47,159 nt of DNA from UBA1020 sp964520495 (GTDB lineage Bacteria > Patescibacteriota > Saccharimonadia > Saccharimonadales > Saccharimonadaceae), in the NCBI GenBank assembly GCA_964520495.1, contig CAZFMZ010000004.1, positions 1 through 47,159 on the forward strand. The letters are read 5' to 3'. Within the stretch, counting starts at the first letter, position 1, and the number at the start of each line of letters is the position of its first letter. Below are positions 24,541 to 32,086 of the stretch, in pieces. The position numbers were made by a program, and so were the translations under genes. A model generated the notes under the pieces. It was not told the origin of the DNA, ran no database searches, and saw nothing but the letters and a program-made list of their open reading frames with translations.

Positions 24541-24578
24541 CAGATAAACAATGCACCTGCCAATGCAGCTGCTGCTAG
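24537..24578 (+). CDS. Cysteine-rich micropeptide coupled to nrdA
   Basis: 13 residues, MTDKQCTCQCSCC, with five Cys in the last eight positions. The ATG overlaps the nrdA stop (ATGA) and is preceded by AGGAGGGGG at good distance, so it looks like a translationally coupled gene in the -1 frame. The -1 frame is also open back through the GGAGGGGGC run, so a -1 slip would give NrdA an alternative ending in CTCQCSCC. It could be the redox tail of NrdA. Too short for any database match. Confidence 0.5.
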   Translation: MTDKQCTCQCSCC

Positions 24579-24625
24579 GCGAACAGATAAACGATCAATC
24601 AAAAGGGTATAAGGGGAATCACGAA

Positions 24626-24799
24626 ATGAACGCAAACACTATCATCAGCGAAGAAATGTCACTGGAAGAGAAGCTGGCCGCTATCGATGCCGCTATGGCA
24701 AACGCGCAGGCACAAGCGAACGAAGAAGCGGCTGGCCGTGGCCAGTCAGCTGCACCACTTGACCCAGCACTGCTGACCATCTGCGACGGGTGCGAATAA
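24626..24799 (+). CDS. Small protein with RNR-like CxxC tail (ICDGCE)
   Basis: 57 residues. N-terminal helix (MSLEEKLAAIDAAMANAQAQ), a flexible Ala/Gln/Gly linker (about 30-46) and then LDPALLTICDGCE with a C-terminal CxxC. That ending copies the redox tail of many NrdA proteins (CxxC a few residues from the end). It sits between nrdA and nrdB. It has an AAGGGG site 9 nt before ATG 24626; the open frame continues upstream but without a better start. Most likely a trans-acting tail or a small dithiol carrier for the reductase. Inference from position and motif only. Confidence 0.7.
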   Translation: MNANTIISEEMSLEEKLAAIDAAMANAQAQANEEAAGRGQSAAPLDPALLTICDGCE

Positions 24800-24909
24800 T
24801 GGCGGGCGAACAGCTTTCCATTCACGAAGTCGACACGCACCTGTTTGAACGCGGCTACCTGGCCGAACCGTTGGCGCTGGTCGCCCTCGGCGATACCGTC
24901 GAGTTATAA
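24799..24909 (+). CDS. Small hypothetical protein between nrdA and nrdB
   Basis: 36 residues, MAGEQLSIHEVDTHLFERGY then LAEPLALVALGDTVEL. Overlaps the previous stop as TAATG, which suggests coupled translation. No cysteine, no membrane helix; two short helices are likely. Ends 31 nt before nrdB. Family unknown. Confidence 0.5.
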   Translation: MAGEQLSIHEVDTHLFERGYLAEPLALVALGDTVEL

Positions 24910-24940
24910 TAAAGAGAGCAAGAGAGGTAAGGAGGTACCA
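24905..24940 (+). promoter_or_regulatory. Possible internal promoter and strong ribosome site of nrdB
   Basis: TATAAT (24905-24910) spans the stop codon of the 36-residue gene; no clear -35. A strong TAAGGAGGTACC site lies just before ATG 24941, so nrdB can be translated independently and at a higher rate than the tiny genes. Confidence 0.45.
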
Positions 24941-26002
24941 ATGGCTGGAATATTAGGCACCGGTATTCAGGACGGTCTGCTCCTGAAACCCGTACATTAT
25001 CAATGGGCGATGGATCTGTATGATCAGGCTGTCGCCAACACCTGGTTCCCGAACGAGATCCAACTCGGACAGGACCTGGCAGACTGGAAGAAGATGACCG
25101 ATGAGGAGAAGCACGCGCTGACCTACCTCATGAGTTACTTCAACCCGAACGAACTGCTGGTCAACAAGGCGCTGGCGTTTGGCGTCTACCCCTATGTCAA
25201 CGCGGCGGAGTGCCATCTGTACCTAGCCAAGCAGATGTGGGAAGAAGCCAATCACTGCATGAGCTTCGAATACGTCCTCGAAACTTTCCCGATCGACCGC
25301 GACACGGCCTACAACGCCCACGTCGAGGTACCGTCAATGCTGGCGAAGGAAGAATTCGAAACCAAGTACATCAAGCGTATGACGGAAGACACGCTTGATA
25401 TCACCACCACCGAGGGCAAAAAGGACTTCGTCAAAAACCTGATCGCTTACAACATCATCCTGGAAGGTATCTGGTTCTACAGTGGCTTCATGGTGGCGCT
25501 TTCATTCCGTCAGCGCAACCTGATGCGTAACTTCGGTTCATTGATGGACTGGATTATCCGCGACGAGAGCCTACACCTTAAGTTCGGCATCAACCTCATC
25601 CTGACAACCCTGGAAGAGAACGAAGACCTGCAGACCGAAGAGTTCGCCGCCGAAATCAAGCAGATGATTCTCGACGCCGTTGAAATGGAAGAGCAGTACA
25701 ACCGTGACTTGCTGCCGAAGGGTATCCTCGGCCTCAACGCCGACTACGTCAACCAGTATGTCAAGTACCTGACCGACCGCCGCCTCGAGGAGCTGGGCTT
25801 CGAGCCACACTACAAGGTATCGAACCCGGCTAAGTGGATGGCAGCCGCCAACGACACCTTGGAACTGGTCAACTTCTTCGAAAGCACCAACACCAGTTAC
25901 GAAGTGAACGCCGGTAGCAGCAGTGGTACAAGCAAGGGCGGTCAAAGCCCGAGTGCCGACCGCGGCGAAAACGATCCGAACGACAGCATCCTGAACCAAT
26001 AA
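24941..26002 (+). CDS. nrdB: Ribonucleotide reductase small subunit, class Ic (Mn/Fe) type
   Basis: 353 residues from ATG 24941 (family start MAGILGTG; the longer open frame to 24845 has no likeness). Six metal ligands are in place: Glu71, Glu102, His105, Glu175, Glu209, His212. The residue that is the radical Tyr in class Ia is Phe109 (EEANHCMSFEY). Every one of these positions is exactly 18 below the Chlamydia trachomatis class Ic protein (Glu89, Glu120, His123, Phe127, Glu193, Glu227, His230), which stores its oxidising unit in a Mn/Fe centre. The last 35 residues are a Ser/Gly/Asp tail for docking to NrdA. Ends at a terminator. Confidence 0.95.
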   Translation: MAGILGTGIQDGLLLKPVHYQWAMDLYDQAVANTWFPNEIQLGQDLADWKKMTDEEKHALTYLMSYFNPNELLVNKALAFGVYPYVNAAECHLYLAKQMWEEANHCMSFEYVLETFPIDRDTAYNAHVEVPSMLAKEEFETKYIKRMTEDTLDITTTEGKKDFVKNLIAYNIILEGIWFYSGFMVALSFRQRNLMRNFGSLMDWIIRDESLHLKFGINLILTTLEENEDLQTEEFAAEIKQMILDAVEMEEQYNRDLLPKGILGLNADYVNQYVKYLTDRRLEELGFEPHYKVSNPAKWMAAANDTLELVNFFESTNTSYEVNAGSSSGTSKGGQSPSADRGENDPNDSILNQ

Positions 26003-26029
26003 GGAACCACTTAACGTCACATATAAAGA

Positions 26030-26057
26030 GGGTGCGGCACGTACGCCGTACCCTTTT
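26030..26057 (+). terminator. Terminator after nrdB
   Basis: Stem GGGTGCGGC/GCCGTACCC (9 bp with one G-T pair), loop ACGTAC, then TTTT. It separates the reductase operon from the metal-transport operon, although some read-through is possible because the T-run is short. Confidence 0.75.
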
Positions 26058-26089
26058 GCTCCCCAATAATCATCAAAAAGGACATCATT

Positions 26090-26215
26090 ATGAGCGTCAC
26101 AGAAGTCACGAAAACGAGTCTCATCATCGCCATGCTGGCCATCAGCTACGCCACCATCTTCACCATCGAATCAACCCGCTATAGCGAAAAGGCGAGCGTG
26201 GCGGCGGAGCGATGA
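26090..26215 (+). CDS. Small one-helix membrane protein upstream of the Mn transporter
   Basis: 41 residues, with one membrane helix (LIIAMLAISYATIFTI, about 11-26) and a charged end (ESTRYSEKASVAAER). AAAAAGGA site before the ATG. It overlaps the binding-protein gene by 4 nt (ATGA), so it belongs to that operon. Too short to have been called by most gene finders. Might be a regulator or extra subunit of the transporter; no family recognised. Confidence 0.6.
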   Translation: MSVTEVTKTSLIIAMLAISYATIFTIESTRYSEKASVAAER

Positions 26216-27150
26216 GTATGACGATTCAAGCAAACGCATGGAAACTTTTGCTCGGCCTACTTACTTTGGGACTGCTTGCGTATGTCGTAGTCAGCGTGAT
26301 TGAGTTGCGAAACTCGAAGACCGACGCCGACAAGCCGCAGGTACTTACGACCTTTACGGTCTTGCAAGACATGGCAAAGAACGTGGCGGGTGAATATGCC
26401 GACGTACGTTCAATCACCAAGCCTGGCGCCGAGATCCACGGCTATGAGCCGACACCAGGTGACTTGGCGCGCATGCAAGGTGCCGATCTGGTGCTCGACA
26501 ACGGCTTCGGCCTTGAGCAATGGGCCGACAAGCTGTATCAGAACGTACCGGACGTTCCGCATGTCACGCTGACGGCGGAGATTACACCAATGCCAATCGC
26601 GGAAGGACCGTATAAGGACAAGCCAAACCCGCACGCTTGGATGTCACCGGCGAACGCGCTGAAATATGTCGATGCCATTACCGCTGCATTGTCGGATATT
26701 GACGCCGCACACGCCGCCGAATATGAGCAGAATGCCAGGGCCTATAAACAGCAGATTGAAGCTGTCGATATGAAGCTACGCGAAGGGTTGAAAGATTTGC
26801 CAGCGAGTAAACGCTACCTGGTTACCTGTGAGGGAGCTTTTACCTATCTGACGAACGATTACGGACTGGAAGAACTTTACCTTTGGCCCATCAATGCCGA
26901 TGCCCAGGGGACGCCGCAGCAGATTCGTAAAGTGGTTGAAACGGTGAAGGCAGAAAAAGTCCAGGCGGTTTTCTGCGAAAGCACGGTCAGCGCCAAGGCG
27001 CAGGAGCAGGTGGCCAAAGAAACCAATGCATCGTTCGGCGGCGTATTCTACGTCGACTCGCTATCGGCTACCGATGGCCCAACGCCAAGCTACCTCAAGC
27101 TGCTTGAATACAATGCCGACACGTTCCTAAAGGGAGTTGGTGCGAACTAA
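26212..27150 (+). CDS. Manganese-type ABC transporter substrate-binding protein
   Basis: 312 residues, cluster A-I metal-binding receptor. An N-terminal membrane anchor (about 10-30) with no lipoprotein Cys, so the protein is probably held by an uncleaved helix. The four metal ligands of the Mn/Fe branch are seen: His76 (EIHGYEPTPGDL), His141 (NPHAWMSP), Glu207 (TCEGAF) and Asp282 (FYVDSLS), the same His-His-Glu-Asp set as PsaA. The zinc branch has a third His in place of Glu and a His-rich loop, which is missing here. Starts at the ATGA overlap. Confidence 0.92.
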   Translation: MSMTIQANAWKLLLGLLTLGLLAYVVVSVIELRNSKTDADKPQVLTTFTVLQDMAKNVAGEYADVRSITKPGAEIHGYEPTPGDLARMQGADLVLDNGFGLEQWADKLYQNVPDVPHVTLTAEITPMPIAEGPYKDKPNPHAWMSPANALKYVDAITAALSDIDAAHAAEYEQNARAYKQQIEAVDMKLREGLKDLPASKRYLVTCEGAFTYLTNDYGLEELYLWPINADAQGTPQQIRKVVETVKAEKVQAVFCESTVSAKAQEQVAKETNASFGGVFYVDSLSATDGPTPSYLKLLEYNADTFLKGVGAN

Positions 27151-27154
27151 CACT

Positions 27155-27901
27155 ATGCGCTCGGCCATCGACATCGAAAACCTAACCGTTCGTTATCAGG
27201 GCAAAACCGCGCTGCACGACGTTAACGTGTCGCTGCCGGTGGCAAGTATTTGCGGACTGGTGGGTATGAACGGGGCAGGTAAGAGCACATTGTTCAAAGC
27301 CATCATGAATGCTGTACCGACGGTGAGTGGCAAGGTCCGACTAGAGGGACACACTGTGAAAACGGCTCAAAAACGTGGCCTTGTCGCCTACGTACCGCAA
27401 ACCGAAAGTGTTGACTGGAACTTTCCGGTGTCGGTACGCGACGTGGTAATGATGGGGCGCTACGGCTTCATGAATCCTTTACGTCGGCCAAAGGCGGCCG
27501 ATCACGAACTGGTTGACCAAGCGTTGGCACGCGTCCATCTTACCGACTTTCAGGATCGGCAGGTGGGGCAGCTGTCTGGTGGGCAGCGAAAGCGGGTGTT
27601 CGTGGCACGGGCACTTGCCCAAGGCGCGACCATCCTGCTGCTCGATGAACCATTCGCTGGTGTCGATGCGAAAACCGAAGCATCGTTGGTAGATCTGCTC
27701 AAGGAGCTGCAAGGACAGGGCATCACCACGCTTATAGCCGCGCATGACCTGGCGACCATTGGCTCGTACTGCGACCACATCATTTTGCTAAAAGGTGAGG
27801 TTATCGCGGCCGGCCCGACCAAGCAGGTATTCACCGAGGAGAATATCGCCAAAACGTATGACAGTGTCTTCGGGGTGAAAGGTGGGGTGCCATGGATGTG
27901 A
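27155..27901 (+). CDS. Manganese-type ABC transporter ATP-binding protein
   Basis: About 248 residues. Walker A GMNGAGKST, Q-loop YVPQTESVDWNFPVSVRDVVMMGRYG (typical of Mn/Zn/Fe ATPases), signature LSGGQRKRVFVARAL, Walker B ILLLDEPFAGVD, H-loop AAHD. ATG 27155 lies 4 nt after the previous stop; TTG 27137 or GTG 27140 in frame are alternatives that would overlap it. Energises import with the permease that overlaps its 3' end by 10 nt. Confidence 0.94.
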   Translation: MRSAIDIENLTVRYQGKTALHDVNVSLPVASICGLVGMNGAGKSTLFKAIMNAVPTVSGKVRLEGHTVKTAQKRGLVAYVPQTESVDWNFPVSVRDVVMMGRYGFMNPLRRPKAADHELVDQALARVHLTDFQDRQVGQLSGGQRKRVFVARALAQGATILLLDEPFAGVDAKTEASLVDLLKELQGQGITTLIAAHDLATIGSYCDHIILLKGEVIAAGPTKQVFTEENIAKTYDSVFGVKGGVPWM

Positions 27902-28722
27902 TAATCGCTCCCTTGCAATATGACTTCATGCTCAAGGCCATCGTGGTCAGTTCGCTAGTGGGTGTCGTGTGCGCACTGCTTTCATGTTTTCTGGTGCTGA
28001 AGCGCTGGTCGATGATGGGAGAGGCCGTGTCACATTCGGTGCTGCCGGGCGTGGTACTGGCGTACCTATTCAGTGTCCCTTATAGCATCGGCGCTTTTCT
28101 ATTCGGGTTGGGTGGTGTGCTGGGCATTGGTTTTATCAAGCAGCGCGTACGCTTGAAAGATGACGCCGCCATTGGCATCGTCTACACCACGCTGTTCGCA
28201 CTCGGGCTGGTGCTGGTCTCGAAAATTCCGAGTAACATCGACCTTATGCACATCTTGTTCGGCTATGTGTTAGGTATTTCCAACGCCGATGCGTGGCAGG
28301 TCGGCATCATCGCCGTAGCTGTCTCAGCGCTTCTCTACGGGCTGCGACGCAGTCTACTGCTCTACAGCTTCGATCCAGCTCACGCCAGCGCTATCCGCCT
28401 GAACGTGAACTTCTATCATTACTTACTGCTTACCTTGCTGGCACTGACGGTCGTGGCATCGGTGCAAACGGTTGGTATCGTGCTAGTCGTGGCCATGCTC
28501 ATTACGCCGGGCGCTATCGCACACTTATTAACCGATAGGTTCGACCATATGCTGCTTATCGCGGTCGCCGCCAGCGTGTCTTCAACAATTGCTGGTGCAT
28601 ATGCCAGCTACTACTTCGATGTATCTACCGGTGGCGCGATGGTGTTGGTACTGGGAGCTATCTTCTTGCTGACTTTCTTGTTTGCACCGAAATACGGTGT
28701 AATAAATCAAGTAGGAAGATAA
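27892..28722 (+). CDS. Manganese-type ABC transporter permease
   Basis: 276 residues with eight or nine membrane helices, ABC-3 family (MntB/SitC/ZnuB). SFDPAHA near residue 162 is the mark of the family, close to the form seen in Mn transporters, and TVGIVLVVAMLITPGAIAHLL is the conserved segment facing the ATPase. Overlaps the ATPase gene. Together with the class Ic NrdB it gives the cell a source of Mn for the Mn/Fe centre. Confidence 0.93.
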   Translation: MDVIIAPLQYDFMLKAIVVSSLVGVVCALLSCFLVLKRWSMMGEAVSHSVLPGVVLAYLFSVPYSIGAFLFGLGGVLGIGFIKQRVRLKDDAAIGIVYTTLFALGLVLVSKIPSNIDLMHILFGYVLGISNADAWQVGIIAVAVSALLYGLRRSLLLYSFDPAHASAIRLNVNFYHYLLLTLLALTVVASVQTVGIVLVVAMLITPGAIAHLLTDRFDHMLLIAVAASVSSTIAGAYASYYFDVSTGGAMVLVLGAIFLLTFLFAPKYGVINQVGR

Positions 28723-28748
28723 CGGACGGAGTCCATTTAGAGCTAAGT

Positions 28749-29423
28749 TTACTTAAATGAAGTAACAAACTTTTTTGGTTCCAGCGCCTTAATCATATTT
28801 GTAAGCATACTTGTAGCTTGCAGTGTGAGGCTAATATCTTTTGTGTTTTTTCCTTTTGCTACATTGATTAAATCATTCGGATATTCCCACAACAGAGTGC
28901 CCATTTTTTTGTCACTCTGGTTGGATATAGACATATTACCGTACTTAGATAAAATCTCTTGATAATAGCTAAGAAGATTTTCAAAAGCTTCGTCCTCATA
29001 CCCTTCTTGAGAGATATGGGAAGATATAACTTTTATTAGTTCTTTGGTGACTTCTCCAGCACGCGAGGGTGACACTTGAGCATTCTTAAAATGATGAGTG
29101 GTAAGAAGGAGGCAAAAAGAATATGCCATAAGCTGTAACTCCATTTTATCTTCATCTTTAGATTTCAAGTTATTGCCAAGCTCTTCTGCAAGCGAAGAGC
29201 CGAGAACGGTAATAGTAGTGCCATATTGGCTAATGGCCTTGCTGGATTCATGTTTTTTTGGTCTTTTACCTGAACTTCGGAGACACAGCCAAAAAATAAG
29301 TCCAAATAGGCCAATCCATAGAAGTCCGGCAAGATTCCCGCTAGAAAAGAGAGTTATTATAAATAGAACTTCAATAAAACCAACTATTACTGCCATTGTT
29401 AGCCAAAAGACTTTTCTAAACAT
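28749..29423 (-). CDS. AT-rich hypothetical membrane protein, probably acquired
   Basis: 224 residues. Two membrane helices at the N-terminus (LTMAVIVGFIEVLFIITLF and LAGLLWIGLFGLIFWLCL), then a soluble helical domain. Base and codon use are far more AT-rich than in all neighbours (AAA, TTT, ATA, AAT codons abound), so lateral transfer is likely. AAAGGG site before ATG. The domain SSLAEELGNNLKSKDEDKMELQLMAYSF is not one I recognise. No transposase or repeat flanks it. Confidence 0.75.
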   Translation of the reverse strand: MFRKVFWLTMAVIVGFIEVLFIITLFSSGNLAGLLWIGLFGLIFWLCLRSSGKRPKKHESSKAISQYGTTITVLGSSLAEELGNNLKSKDEDKMELQLMAYSFCLLLTTHHFKNAQVSPSRAGEVTKELIKVISSHISQEGYEDEAFENLLSYYQEILSKYGNMSISNQSDKKMGTLLWEYPNDLINVAKGKNTKDISLTLQATSMLTNMIKALEPKKFVTSFK

Positions 29424-29539
29424 GTAGACCCTTTCTATACATTATTTGTATGTTACAACAATATGTAATACGGCGGTATAGTTAGTGTCGCGACAATAGT
29501 ACAACACCCTAGCTGTAGCGTGTTAGAAAAAATCAGTGC

Positions 29540-29545
29540 TATAAT
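29540..29545 (+). promoter_or_regulatory. -10 box of leaderless type for pyrG
   Basis: Extended -10 TGC-TATAAT, then 8 nt and ATG 29554. The 5' end of the message would be at or within a nucleotide or two of the start codon. Confidence 0.6.
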
Positions 29546-29553
29546 GAAATCCC

Positions 29554-31152
29554 ATGGAAGAAACAAAACGCCATGGGAAGAAACAGAAATACATATTTGT
29601 GACAGGAGGAGTCCTGTCGGGGGTAGGGAAAGGTATCACCGCTGCATCCATCGGAGCAGTCCTGCAGGCTAAGGGTGCATACGTTTCCATTCAAAAATGT
29701 GACCCGTATCTCAATGTAGATGCGGGTCTTTTGAATCCTGCGGAACATGGCGAATGTTTCGTGACCAAGGATGGTGCCGAGACCGATTTGGACCTTGGCC
29801 ACTACGAACGTTTCTTAGACATTGAACTGACCCAGAAGAACGCCACACTCTCTGGCCGGCTGCTCAGCCAACTCATTGCCGACGAGCGTGCCGGCAAATT
29901 CGGTGGTAAGACCGTACAGTTAGTACCGCACCTGACTAATGCCATCCAGGATGCCATCGAGCTAGCCGGTGAGGGTAGCGACGTACATATCGTGGAAATC
30001 GGCGGTACGGTGGGCGACTACGAAGGCCTGAGCTTCGTCGAAGCGATTCGCGAGTTCGCCGCCCGAGTAGGGCGCGAGAACTGTTTGTATGTGCACGTGG
30101 TATACGTGCCGTTCATTGGCACCAGTAAAGAATTTAAGACCAAGCCAGCCCAGAACGCCATGCAGGATCTGCGCGGCTTTGGTATCTTTCCCGACGCGGT
30201 AGTAGTGCGCACCGAACAGCCGGCACCGGAGAGCGTGGCGCGTAAGATCAGCTTGCTAAGCGGTGTGCCGCAGCAGTACATCGTCGACATGCCCAACGTC
30301 GACACGGTGTTTCGCATCCCGCAGACCATCGCGGCGTCACCGCTGGCCGAGTTATTGGCTAAGTTCACCGAGAACGATGCGCCGGCTGACCTTTCCAAGT
30401 GGGATACCATCATTGCCCGTCAGAACGCCACCGCCGAGCGACGGGTGAGTGTGGGCTTGGTGGCCAAATACATGGACAACGAAGACACCTACATCTCCGT
30501 ACTGGAAGCGCTGAAGGCTGCGGCGTGGCAAGAGAACGTCGGCCTCGACATTACCTGGCTGAACGCCGAAACCTGCGGCGAGGCAGAATTTGCCTCAGTT
30601 GATGCCTTACTGGTGCCAGGTGGTTTCGGGGAACGTGGCATTGAGGGCAAGATTGCCGCCGCCCGCTACGCCCTTGAAACCAAGAAGCCCTATCTTGGCC
30701 TCTGCCTTGGCCTGCAGGTAGCAGTGGTAGCCGCCGCCCGCAAGGCTGGCCTGGAGAAAGCCAACAGTACCGAGTTCGATGCTGCCACCGAGCACAACGT
30801 GGTTTACATCATGGATGGCCAGCAAGGGAAGGAATCAACCGGTGGAACCTTGCGGCTGGGCGACTACCCGGCGGTACTCCAGCCTGGCTCAAAAACTGCC
30901 GAAGTCTACGCTACGACTGAGGTGACCGAACGTCACCGCCACCGGTACGAGGTGAACCAGCAATTTGTTCAGGAAATTAAGAAGGGCGGCCTGTTCGTTA
31001 GTGGCACCTCGCCCGACGGTAAGCTGGTGGAGTATGTCGAAGCGACGGATCATCCGTACATGGTAGCTACCCAGGCGCACCCGGAATTCAAGAGTCGGCC
31101 ATTTCACGCCCATCCGTTATTCGCCGGCTTGATTCAAGCGCTTGTTCGTTAG
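29554..31152 (+). CDS. pyrG: CTP synthase
   Basis: 532 residues. Makes CTP from UTP, ATP and glutamine. Synthetase half: FVTGGVLSGVGKGITAASIGAVLQ (P-loop), CDPYLNVDAGLLNPAEHGECFV (family has [21 protein letters not shown], so the TMSPFQ part is altered here to LLNPAE), and HIVEIGGTVGDYE. Glutaminase half: PGGFGERGIEGK, GLCLGLQ with nucleophile Cys, HRHRYEVN, and HPEFKSRP with the catalytic His and Glu. All catalytic residues are present. Confidence 0.97.
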   Translation: MEETKRHGKKQKYIFVTGGVLSGVGKGITAASIGAVLQAKGAYVSIQKCDPYLNVDAGLLNPAEHGECFVTKDGAETDLDLGHYERFLDIELTQKNATLSGRLLSQLIADERAGKFGGKTVQLVPHLTNAIQDAIELAGEGSDVHIVEIGGTVGDYEGLSFVEAIREFAARVGRENCLYVHVVYVPFIGTSKEFKTKPAQNAMQDLRGFGIFPDAVVVRTEQPAPESVARKISLLSGVPQQYIVDMPNVDTVFRIPQTIAASPLAELLAKFTENDAPADLSKWDTIIARQNATAERRVSVGLVAKYMDNEDTYISVLEALKAAAWQENVGLDITWLNAETCGEAEFASVDALLVPGGFGERGIEGKIAAARYALETKKPYLGLCLGLQVAVVAAARKAGLEKANSTEFDAATEHNVVYIMDGQQGKESTGGTLRLGDYPAVLQPGSKTAEVYATTEVTERHRHRYEVNQQFVQEIKKGGLFVSGTSPDGKLVEYVEATDHPYMVATQAHPEFKSRPFHAHPLFAGLIQALVR

Positions 31153-31655
31153 GAAACGACTTTGGCGTAATTCATCTTATATTGCTGCGCCGGATCGGTA
31201 TACAGCGTGAATGAACTGTTCGTGCATGTGGTTGGCTGGATTTGTTCTTGGGGCGTTGAGGAGGGAATCGGGTCGAACCTGCCGAGCACCACACGGACCG
31301 GATCGGATGAGGTGGTGCAGAGGGCGATCATGAAGGGGGTGCTAAAGTTTGCCGGCAGGTGCCCACTGTCAATCAGTGCCTGACGCATAGATTTCGTGGT
31401 GCCGGTATAAACCGAATCAGCGCCGCCGTACCAGTTACCGCTTGCGGCGCCAGCCACGCCATCGGTGGTGGAGCCACCATCGGCCTTATATAGTTGCAGG
31501 GCCCGGACTACTTTTTCCATATTGCTGGCTTGCTGAGTAAACTTAGCGCGGTCTTGTACGCCGTTGAAGCTTACAGTGGTAATGGCAGCCAGAATCGCGA
31601 TAACGACGATGACGATGAGAAGTTCGACGATGGTGAAACCGTGACGCTTATGCAT
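31149..31655 (-). CDS. Type IV pilin-like protein
   Basis: 168 residues from ATG 31655. Prepilin signal MHKRHG with cleavage after Gly before FTIVELLIVIVVIAILAAI, including the Glu at +5, then the assembly helix NGVQDRAKFTQQASNMEKVVRALQLY and a globular domain with two Cys. Would be exported, cleaved by PilD and assembled into type IV pili or pseudopili. ATG 31655 is 7 nt downstream of an extended -10 box TGC-TACAAT (31663-31668); the ATG at 31664 is inside this box. Convergent with pyrG (4-nt overlap). Confidence 0.92.
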   Translation of the reverse strand: MHKRHGFTIVELLIVIVVIAILAAITTVSFNGVQDRAKFTQQASNMEKVVRALQLYKADGGSTTDGVAGAASGNWYGGADSVYTGTTKSMRQALIDSGHLPANFSTPFMIALCTTSSDPVRVVLGRFDPIPSSTPQEQIQPTTCTNSSFTLYTDPAQQYKMNYAKVVS

Positions 31656-31662
31656 ACTAGGC

Positions 31663-31726
31663 ATTGTAGCACGACCTCTTTGGAGCTCGCCGCCGCATTG
31701 ACACTCAAGCATAAGTGTGATACTAT
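31663..31726. promoter_or_regulatory. Divergent leaderless-type promoters of the pilin and the 31733 gene
   Basis: Minus: TGC-TACAAT (31663-31668), 7 nt, ATG 31655. Plus: TTGACA (31698-31703), 17-nt spacer, TACTAT (31721-31726), 6 nt, ATG 31733. The plus promoter is the clearest leaderless arrangement in the window because both hexamers and the spacer are near ideal. Confidence 0.7.
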
Positions 31727-31732
31727 AAAAAT

Positions 31733-32077
31733 ATGGAACAAGAAAACAAAAATACTCCTCCTCATATCTCACCTGACGACATCCCATCTGGGATGATTGA
31801 GCTGCCAGAGCACCTGAAGCCACAAGTGGACGAGGTTGTGTCTGAGCCAGTCGAGATGATTGAGCTACCTGAACATCTGAAACCGCAGGCCGACGAACGC
31901 GTCGCTCACGATTTAGGAAGCGCTGCTCTGAATGACGGCGATGGCGGCCGGTTCAACAACGGGTCGATTCCGCTCTCTTTTGACCAGGTAGGCCCACAGG
32001 CCATCCGACAAAATGGTACCCTGGTAGCTCCCGATACGTACGTTATCCCAACCATGAAGAACGAACGGGAAGGCTAA
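31733..32077 (+). CDS. Hypothetical protein with an internal MIELPEHLKPQ repeat
   Basis: 114 residues, acidic, no Cys, no membrane helix. The 13-residue unit MIELPEHLKPQ(V/A)DE occurs twice, about 22 residues apart, spanning about residues 21-56. The rest is Gly/Asn/Asp-rich and looks unstructured. It has a strong leaderless-type promoter. A 52-residue gene follows after 9 nt. Family unknown. Confidence 0.7.
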   Translation: MEQENKNTPPHISPDDIPSGMIELPEHLKPQVDEVVSEPVEMIELPEHLKPQADERVAHDLGSAALNDGDGGRFNNGSIPLSFDQVGPQAIRQNGTLVAPDTYVIPTMKNEREG

Positions 32078-32086
32078 GACAAAGCT

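Noticed and set aside
24551..24625. Longer N-terminus for the CxxC protein
   Set aside because: ATG 24551 would overlap the Cys micro-ORF and lacks a ribosome site, while ATG 24626 has one.
24845..24940. Longer N-terminus for NrdB
   Set aside because: ATG 24941 has a strong SD; upstream residues overlap the 36-residue gene and do not resemble NrdB.
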